From: Magnaporthiopsis rhizophila
Lineage: Eukaryota; Ascomycota; Sordariomycetes; Magnaporthales; Magnaporthaceae
Assembly (NCBI GenBank): GCA_003049465.1
Contig: PYSS01000013.1
Coordinates: 334,360 to 398,359, forward strand
Length of the DNA: 64,000 bases
Reading direction: 5' to 3'
The notes beneath the pieces are model-generated. The model was not told the DNA's origin and did no database searches. It saw only the letters and a program-made list of their open reading frames with translations. Made by a program: the position numbers and the translations under genes. Below, piece by piece: positions 56,974 through 64,000 of the stretch; within the stretch, counting starts at the first letter, position 1, and each line of letters starts with the position of its first letter.

Positions 56974-58574
56974 GGTGGGCTGCACTACTGCAGAGCGGGG
57001 TGGATTCTGGAGGAATGTGTTGCAGATTTAGATTCCTAGAAATCAATCCTTAGGTTGACTCATGGCACACAGTTGAACATCGCGCGGTTTGGCGATGGCA
57101 CTTTTGGTCGCGTTGTGGTGATTGCTCCAGCTGTTTGTGCTTGTTCGGTGGGGACGCGATCGCGCGACGACTGCGTCAGCCAAGCCTGGGGTTTTACTTC
57201 TTGGGACGAGGCGGGGTTCGTGCATCGCGATTTTTAGCCCAAAAGTTGAGCACAAGTCGAGGCAGTGACAATCGAACAATGGCTGGATCGATCGGTGTCT
57301 GCCGCCGGGACACAACCCAGACAGCCAACGAGACAAACTGATGACACGATGGAAATGTATGGAACGCTTAGCAGACACAGGTCGGCGCCATCCGCTCCGG
57401 CCAGCATTGATTCAACGCAGGGTGCAATGGCAGCACCCGAAATCTGGTATGTATAATTCCTTGGCTGGATGAAGCTCTCCCATCGAATGCACCCCGCCAG
57501 GCCAGGCCCGCTTCATGCCACCCGAAGACTCGGGTTTCAGCGTTTGGCCGTCCGTGCTGACATTTGGGATGCAAGGCTAGGCGGGTGATATTACAGGGGG
57601 TAACGGGCTAGCACAGCACGTGGTTCCATGAGGCGGCGCGTTTGTGCTTGACACAAATGCCGTCGACACAATTGAACGGCAAACCGCCAGAACGGGAAAT
57701 TTGATGACATCAGTTCCCCGATGGCGGGCCTTTTTCAATTCATTGTTGTTTGTTTTCCCATGATCGTCGAACGGCTTGTCGCCACCACTTGCGCTGACTG
57801 GATTTCCTCCACCATGCATGCAGTGCGCTAACGAGCCGCTAACGAGCCAACAGCAAATGTTTTCGACCCAGAGTCGCACGCTCGCCTGACCCCTCCCGCC
57901 CTCTGGTTGGCCAGTTCCAGGGTAGCTGCAGCAAGTATCACGGAGTCATCGCCGCTGTCACCCGCAGCGGATGTGGCATTCCTCCCGCCGCCGGCATCTA
58001 AGAACTTGATGCCTCTTAGGTGCACTACCCGTCTTCCGATCCTCGGCCATCGCCGGCCAGACCGTTTTGGCAAAGCACAACCCCGCATCGCATTGATCTC
58101 AGAGGAGTGACTTCAAAATGGCTGGCGCTTCCGACGGCAGCTGGCTACCTTGTACCTTGTGCCGCTGGTACCATTTTATTCCTTCTTGTCGGTGAGCAGA
58201 ATGCGCTGTTGGAACTGCTCCGGTGGAGCCGACCCCAAGCCTCAAGCAGGGTTGCTCTCCGCCTCCATGTCTCTTTTGTCAGCGTCTCATTCGGCTCTTG
58301 TGGGCCTCGCTATTATCGCGGCCCTGGTACCAAGCGAGCCGACAATAATCCCCGGCACTGCTCGAATCTCCGGTTTTTTCTTTTACTTTTTTTTTCTTCT
58401 TCTCTCCAAGGGTCGACCCTCCCGTTTGCTTCTATTTCCGGTCTTTGTCTTGGCCCACCTTGTTTTATTGTTCACTCGTTCAGGTCATCCTCGAGCCTTT
58501 GTAACCTGCAGATGCGGCATAACAGCGTGTTGTTGGTCACTCGCTCAATGCCCCTGCAATGCATGCGAGCGGAG
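56974..58574. other. Divergent intergenic region, no gene seen
   Basis: Upstream regions of the DUF7726-like and MFS genes. The longest forward frame (58150-58779) has no ATG-led family match. Confidence 0.5.
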
Positions 58575-58580
58575 ATATAA
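58575..58580 (+). promoter_or_regulatory. TATA box of the MFS transporter gene
   Basis: TATAAA about 375 bp upstream of ATG 58955, with a pyrimidine-rich leader after it. Confidence 0.4.
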
Positions 58581-58954
58581 ACACACATCTACCCAAAAAC
58601 GAACGCCCTTCTCCAGCCGGCCAGCTCCCAAAATCGTTCGAGCGGACAGGAAACCCACTTTTCCCTCATCGCTCGCCCTACCCCGTCCGCTGTGCTTGTT
58701 CCACCTCGGGGAACACCCGGCTGTCCCAGGCTGCTCAGCCCGAAGATATCAACCCGTCATCCCGCTTTGTCGCAACTGAGTCTGGTGCCATCTCGTGTTG
58801 ACGAAGGCTTCTTTTCTTCTTGCGGCCGGCGCCGTCCTGTTTCCTGGTCACCATCGGTGGATCCCGTGACTCGGGACCCGTCTTGTATTCACATCGGGTC
58901 CCCTTCGTTTCGCAAGTGACGGATAAAAGCTATTGTCCTCGAAAGGGCGAGGGA

Positions 58955-60931
58955 ATGGGTTCCCAGGCTGCCGGTGACCACATGGCCGCCGATGAAGAGA
59001 AGACTGTCGATTCCATCGACCGCAACAGGTCATACACGGCCAGCGCTACAGCTTCCAGCAGCGCCTCTCTCTCCACCGGAGCGATGATGAACAAGAAGTC
59101 AGAGAAGTCGGGAGGAGAACAGGGCCGTGTGAGCCTAGATGACCCACCTGCCGTTGTCACCGGCAATGACGGGCATGAGCGAGGCGTGGCCGGCGCCGAT
59201 GATACTGGTGCCTCGCCGCCTCCACCCGAGGCTGGGCGGACCAAGATGCAGACCGCGGTTATCGTCATGACCCTCGCGGCGACCTTGTTCGTTGCGGCCC
59301 TCGATATCTCCATCGTCACCGTCTCGATCCCGGCCATCGCGCTCGAGTTCCAGTCCACCGTCGGCTTTACCTGGATCGGATCTGCCTACCTGCTGGCCAA
59401 CGCTTCGACGGCCCCGATCTGGGGCAAAATCTCGGATATCTGGGGCAGGAAGCAGATTCTTCTCCTGGCTGTTGTCATCTTCTGGATCGGCTCGCTTCTT
59501 TGCGCCCTAAGCGTGAGCATGACCATGCTGATAGTCAGCCGCGCGGTACAGGGCATGGGTGGAGGGGGCATCATCATCCTGGTCAACGTTTGCATCGGCG
59601 ATCTTTTCAGCCCACGACACCGGGGAGTTTACTACGGTATCATGGGGATAGTCTGGGCTTTTGCAGGAGGGGTCGGGCCTGTGCTTGGCGGTTTCTTCAC
59701 AGAGTCGGTCTCGTGGCGCTGGTGCTTCTGGATCAACCTGCCTGTTGCTGGCGTTGCCATCCTCATCCTCGCCAAGGTCCTGAAACTGCACAACCCTCGC
59801 ACTCCCATGCGCAAGGGGCTGGCGGCCGTCGACTGGCTCGGCTCGCTGACCATCATCGCGGCCACCGTTATGGTGCTCATGGGCCTCACACTCGGCGGCG
59901 TCATGTTTCCGTGGAATTCTCCGACTGTCATCTGCCTCCTGGTGATCGGCGCTGCGCTGTTCGCCGCCTTCGTCCTGGTGGAGCGTTTCGTTGTGCCTTA
60001 TCCCTTGATTCCTGCGTCCATCTTCAGCAGGCGAAATAACCTGTTCGTGCTGGGGACTGCCTTCTGTCACGGCTTCGTTACCATTGCCGGATTTTATTTC
60101 CTGCCGCTCTATTTCCAGGCGGTCCTGGGCGCGAGCCCACTCATGTCGGGCGTCTACATCCTGCCTTTTGTCGGCTCGCTTTCGCTCGTCTCTATCGCCT
60201 CCGGATTTCTCATCAAGAAGACGGGAAAATACCTGGGTCCGATCGTCTTTGGATTCGTCCTCTTCACACTTGGCTTTGGGCTGTTCATCGACCTGGGCGG
60301 GCCATCCGCGTCGGGCCCCAACTGGGCCAAGATAATAATCTACCAGATGGTCGCCGGCATCGGCACGGGCCCCAACTTCCAGAGCCCGCTGATCGCGCTC
60401 CAGACGTTCGTGTCGCAGCCCGAGGTGGCCAGCGCGACGGGCACGTTCCAGTTCGTGCGGCAGCTCAGCACCGCCATTTCGGTCGTCATCGGCGGCGTCG
60501 TGTTCCAGAACTCGATGGAGGGCCAGCGCGGGCGGCTGCTCGAGGCGGTCGGGCCCGAGGTCGCCTCGCTGCTCACGGGCGCCGACGCGGCCGCCAGCGT
60601 GGGCACCGTGGCCCAGATCCCCGGCGAAGCGGGCCTGATCGCCCGCGGCGCCTACTGGCAGAGCCTACGGACCATGTACACCATGTACGTGGTCTTTGCC
60701 GGGCTCGGCCTCGTCTGCAGCGTCTTCATCGGGTCCAGGAAGCTAAGCATGGAGCACGAGGAGCACCGCACGGGCCTCAAATCCCTCGTGCGCGGGCGAG
60801 GGGCGCCTGGCGCCGCCGAGGAGGACCACGAGGTGGCGGATGCTGCCGCTAACCAGGCAGGCGCTGCTGGCTCGCGTGGAGGTGGCACTAGCGCGGAGAA
60901 GACCACGGACGCGGAGACGAGTCCGAGGTGA
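58955..60931 (+). CDS. MFS drug:H+ antiporter, DHA2 (14-TM) type
   Basis: Plasma-membrane exporter; substrate unknown (toxins, azoles or metabolites are typical of the family). Single exon, 658 aa from ATG 58955 (GGGAATGGG). A hydrophilic N-terminal tail of about 100 residues precedes TM1. Signatures: LDISIVTVSIPAI (variant of the DHA2 LDxTIVNVALP motif), motif A as GKISDIWGRKQ, and motif C as AGGVGPVLGGFF, followed by WRWCFWINLPVAG. Hydrophobic segments are consistent with 14 helices, and the C-terminal cytosolic tail is Ala/Gly-rich. Adjacent to the PTH11-like receptor but 1 kb apart; no biosynthetic gene accompanies it. Confidence 0.95.
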   Translation: MGSQAAGDHMAADEEKTVDSIDRNRSYTASATASSSASLSTGAMMNKKSEKSGGEQGRVSLDDPPAVVTGNDGHERGVAGADDTGASPPPPEAGRTKMQTAVIVMTLAATLFVAALDISIVTVSIPAIALEFQSTVGFTWIGSAYLLANASTAPIWGKISDIWGRKQILLLAVVIFWIGSLLCALSVSMTMLIVSRAVQGMGGGGIIILVNVCIGDLFSPRHRGVYYGIMGIVWAFAGGVGPVLGGFFTESVSWRWCFWINLPVAGVAILILAKVLKLHNPRTPMRKGLAAVDWLGSLTIIAATVMVLMGLTLGGVMFPWNSPTVICLLVIGAALFAAFVLVERFVVPYPLIPASIFSRRNNLFVLGTAFCHGFVTIAGFYFLPLYFQAVLGASPLMSGVYILPFVGSLSLVSIASGFLIKKTGKYLGPIVFGFVLFTLGFGLFIDLGGPSASGPNWAKIIIYQMVAGIGTGPNFQSPLIALQTFVSQPEVASATGTFQFVRQLSTAISVVIGGVVFQNSMEGQRGRLLEAVGPEVASLLTGADAAASVGTVAQIPGEAGLIARGAYWQSLRTMYTMYVVFAGLGLVCSVFIGSRKLSMEHEEHRTGLKSLVRGRGAPGAAEEDHEVADAAANQAGAAGSRGGGTSAEKTTDAETSPR

Positions 60932-61941
60932 GGGACTGGAATTGTATCGCTTCAACAGCGGAGAGAGATGTAGAGAGAGGGATTGAGATTATAAAATAGC
61001 GAACACTTGTATAATTTCTGAATAACAGCAATTGAGCAATCACTTTATCTATGTATGGTCCGTGGGACCCTTTGTGCCTTGCAGACAGATGAGGTTACTT
61101 AATCGACGATAGATTCGTTGTTAAAAGGGGCAACACTTCAGCCCAATGCGCCACCACCGATCGGAGACAAATTTCTCATTTGCCAACGATCTACGGTGGT
61201 GTCCAGAAGCGGAGAAGATGGCCCGCGGGGAAATTTTAGTTTGCGCCACCACGCCTGAGGTGGTTGGCTTCTTGACCTCTTGCTTCTTTTTCGATTCTCC
61301 TTTCTAGGCGTACATACTGCTGCGGTCTACTATGTATGACCTCTTCCGTTGGACGCTCGGGCAGTCCCTTCTGACAACACCAGCTCGTCTTGGCACGCGC
61401 CTCGCGCCAAACCCACCATCACAAATCATATCTGAACCGCGCCGATAGTTTCAAGAGCTTTCCTGCTTCCGCTCAAGGCCGCACGACTGCTGCCAAGCCA
61501 CACCAAGCCCGGCGCGCCGCTAATCTGCGCCCGGACTTCAAAACTACCAATGTCCATGTGTTCACGGCCTGGCAAACGCCAGAATCCCACATTCCGATGT
61601 CCCGCTAGGCATGTAGCCGTCGGACGCTGGTCCGGTCGAGGGACAAAGAGAAAAAGCCGTACGATGCCTTTTTCAACAGCAGGCCCCCCCCCCCACCTCC
61701 GCCCTCTCGGGAGATTGCAGATCCCCGAAAACTAGTGCCGCTAAAGCGGCTATCAAGCTGCCCTATTTATCTTAGCGCCCCAGCCTCCTAGAGTCTAGCG
61801 TTGTGACAAAAGCAAGCACCCACCCATCCAGTTTATTATAGTTTCCCTCAAGCAGAAAGAGGCATCTCTTTACTGCCCATAACCCAGGTAGTTTCAGAAC
61901 CTACCTTGTCCCCGTCCTGCATTTGACAAGCACCTGCATCC
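60932..61941. other. Intergenic between MFS and receptor genes
   Basis: Includes a C-run of about 11 at 61685-61695. The 72-codon frame at 61390 is not convincing. No gene. Confidence 0.55.
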
Positions 61942-63709
61942 ATGATGGCTGCAGATACGACAGCCCTACTGCGGCACGTAATGTCTCGTTTCGACAGCAG
62001 CGAGTTTGCACCTCCATTATCATCATCGCCACTCCTCCTCGATCGAACAGCAACAACAACGCACCACCACCACCACCACCTCTGGCAGCGGCGTGATGCC
62101 GGCATGGGCATGGGTATCGATCAGAGCCTGCTGGACCAGATAGACTGGAACAACAAATCGAACCTGGCGCCCGCCGTCAAGGTGGTCAACATCGTCGTCA
62201 TAACCATCGTCGCCGTCGTTGTTGCGCTGAGGATATGGGTGCGAGCCACGATCGTGGGCCGCCTGATGCCCGATGATAGTCAGTTCGCCGGCAGTTCGCT
62301 TTGCCCAACACGAAGCCAGCCCTGCTAATGTAACTCTCTCGCGGGTTTAGTCCTCATCATCATAGCGGCAATCTTCCAGTTTGTGACTTCGGCCATGGGG
62401 ATACTTGGTATGCATCACCACGTCTAAATCATAGCACCCGGTGGGCTGCTTTTCACATAGCAGGAGGATATCAGAGCTGACACGGATCCTGCTGCGAATA
62501 CCAGCTACCAACTACGGTCTAGGTCAACACATATGGAATCTGCCAGGGACTGTGAACGCCATTCTCGCCCAGGCTTCCATGGTCATCAAGGCAAGCCGCA
62601 TCGCATTCTCCCTTTTCCTTCATCCTGCAGTGTTTCTGATGGGCGAGCAAACAGATCTGCTTCGTCTTCAACGTCTTCTGGTCCGCCACCGTGGCCATCA
62701 CCAAGCTCTCCATCCTGTACTCGTTCCTGCGCATCTTCGAGCTCAACACGACGCTGCGGAAGGTCTTGTACATCATCGGGGCGGTCGTGACGGGACACAC
62801 CATCGCCACCATCTTCGCCACCATCTTCGAGTGCACCCCCGTCAGCACGACGTGGGAGGTGTCGGTGAGCATACCTCTCAAAGGGTCGGGCCACTGCATC
62901 GACATGACGGCCTTTGTGCGTGCCAGCACCGCCATCAACATCGTGACCGACTTTGCCGTCTGCCTGGCCCCCATCCCTTCGTTTTGGAAGATCCAGGTCT
63001 CGATTCGCCAGCGCGTGGGCCTCATTGTTCTCTTCTTGCTGGGCATTTGGTGAGTTTTTTTTTTTTTTTGAGCACGTTTTCCCCTTTTATTTCTCTGTCC
63101 GTACAGAAAAGCTAACAACTTATCACCGCGATTCAGCGCTTGCTTTTCTAGCATATACCGACTCGTCATCGTCTGGAAGATCAAGATGGACACCGTGGAC
63201 TGGCTTTGTACGTATTTTTGTCTCTACCACGGCCAGTTTTTCTGGCTGAACCATGTCTTTCCTAACGATTGAGCAAACCCAAAACACCAGATATCCTAGC
63301 AAACGTCATGAACACGGCCGTGGCCGAGACGTGCACGGGCATCGTCTGCGTCTCCATCCCAGCTCTCAAGCCCTTAATCGAGAAGTTCCTGCCGAACCTG
63401 TTCGGGACGAGGTCGTCCCGGGCAAAAGCATCCTCTGCGAAAGCCGTCGGGAGCAGTGCCGGGTCTGCCGCCGGCGGCTCCGACGGGCGACCGCTGAGGG
63501 GTCCAACGATGAGCGGGAACAGGGCCGTGACGCCCGTCAAAGACGACGAAGACGACGTTGGAACCGAGATGATCGAGATTGGCCTGAGAAAGACGGTGAC
63601 GGATGAAGAGATGGCGATGCCGGACACGCGGCGGCCCTCATCGGCTGGTGAGCCGCGGCCGCGGGCCAAGAGGAATACCCAGGGCTGGTACGAGCTCGAG
63701 CTGAACTGA
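61942..63709 (+). CDS. Fungal rhodopsin-domain / PTH11-like seven-TM membrane protein
   Basis: Seven-helix receptor-like protein; members such as Pth11 of Pyricularia sense surface cues, others are uncharacterised. Six exons: 61942-62278, 62351-62407, 62505-62590, 62655-63049, 63137-63207, 63291-63709; total 1,365 nt, 454 aa, in frame. Junctions read PDD|ILIIIAAIFQ, GIL|ATNYGLGQHIW, VIK|ICFVFNVFW, LLGIC|ACFSS and WLY|ILANVMN. The intron 62591-62654 has a GC donor (AAG|GCAAGC). Family traits: ATNYGLGQHIW after TM2, then AITKLSILYSFLRIF, GIVCVSIPALKPLIEK at the last helix and a charged cytosolic tail. There are two candidate starts, 61942 and 61945. A His run of seven lies near the N-terminus. 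Confidence 0.9.
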
Positions 63710-63857
63710 CGGTGCCAGGAATGGACAGGAGAGAGAAGATGTCGTGTTTGTGTTTTTATAGAGAAGCATTCAATAGACGGCGCCTACCCACCCACACTCA
63801 ACTTTGGCTTTTTTTTTCCCCCCGGGCCCTCGGGCAGAGAAGTATACAGAGACACTC
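63710..63857. other. Short convergent spacer
   Basis: 3' region of the PTH11-like gene and of the partial gene; short T/C homopolymers at 63811-63823. Confidence 0.5.
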
Positions 63858-64000
63858 TCACTCCCCATCCACAAGCGGGCTAGGTCCCTGCGGCGTGCCC
63901 AGCCTATCCTCAAACCACAGCCTCAGCCGCTCGACGCGCGCCCGGTCCGCCATCCATGGCGCGAACGCAGTCGGGTCGGTGCTGGGCACCTTTGCAACAT
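63858..64000 (-). CDS. C-terminal 46 codons of a gene extending past the window
   Basis: The reverse strand is open from the window edge to TGA at 63858-63860, reading KVPSTDPTAFAPWMADRARV and then ERLRLWFEDRLGTPQG to the terminal DGE. GC-rich third positions and amphipathic composition match real coding sequence. The fragment is too short to assign a family; I do not recognise it. Confidence 0.55.
   Translation of the reverse strand, partial: VAKVPSTDPTAFAPWMADRARVERLRLWFEDRLGTPQGPSPLVDGE

Noticed and set aside
52590..63709. Possible secondary-metabolite cluster (dioxygenase, esterase, MFS, receptor)
   Set aside because: No backbone PKS, NRPS, terpene synthase or prenyltransferase; genes are separated by 1-2 kb and by unrelated genes.

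Overview
The window reads as nuclear DNA of a filamentous ascomycete, most likely a Sordariomycete that degrades plant material. Short GT-AG introns of 50-200 bp carry CTAAC/CTGAC-type branch sites, coding regions have GC-rich third positions, and the content is typical of such fungi: an AA9 polysaccharide monooxygenase with CBM1, a rhodopsin/PTH11-like receptor, a DHA2 transporter and small secreted proteins. A Magnaporthales-like origin is only a guess from the long homopolymer-rich intergenic DNA. All gene models are read by eye; those marked in-frame were checked by confirming that exon lengths sum to a multiple of three.

Layout. 1-12.1 kb is compact housekeeping DNA: partial TFIIH subunit Tfb2 (-), a HotDog acyl-CoA thioesterase (+), xylitol/polyol dehydrogenase (-), the GPI-transamidase subunit PIG-U/Gab1 (+), mitochondrial isoleucyl-tRNA synthetase (-) and a conserved-looking acidic protein of unknown function (+). 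12.1-34.3 kb is a striking 22-kb stretch with almost no genes. It is not AT-rich, is full of poly-A/poly-T tracts and microsatellites, and holds one convincing small secreted protein (21.07 kb), one possible 30-codon ORF, a possible ferric-reductase relic and a 14-bp-stem hairpin.

34.3-45.2 kb carries the mitochondrial import subunit Sam37/metaxin, a multi-exon membrane protein with a 4-bp duplication that breaks its conserved C-terminus, a Kex2-type secreted protein resembling DUF7888, a small protein with a GPI-like tail, and the AA9-CBM1 LPMO. A 128-bp MITE-like element with long inverted repeats lies at 38.9 kb. 45.2-52.6 kb is two AT-richer intergenic blocks around a 2-oxoglutarate/Fe(II) dioxygenase that appears to carry a one-base frameshift; a 111-bp solo-LTR-like element with a perfect 5-bp target duplication lies in the first block.

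52.6-64 kb holds a hormone-sensitive-lipase-type esterase, a ten-cysteine secreted protein, a duplicated-domain DUF7726-like protein, a 14-TM MFS transporter, a seven-TM PTH11-like receptor and the 3' end of one more gene.

I see no PKS/NRPS cluster, CRISPR, integrated virus or clearly new multi-gene system. Functionally the accessory half looks environment-facing: cellulose attack (LPMO), pentose/polyol use (XDH, with two GGCTAA Xyr1/XlnR-type motifs upstream), secreted small proteins, surface sensing and efflux. The most notable observations are the 22-kb homopolymer-rich gene desert, the two small mobile elements, and the two genes with apparent small frame-breaking insertions.
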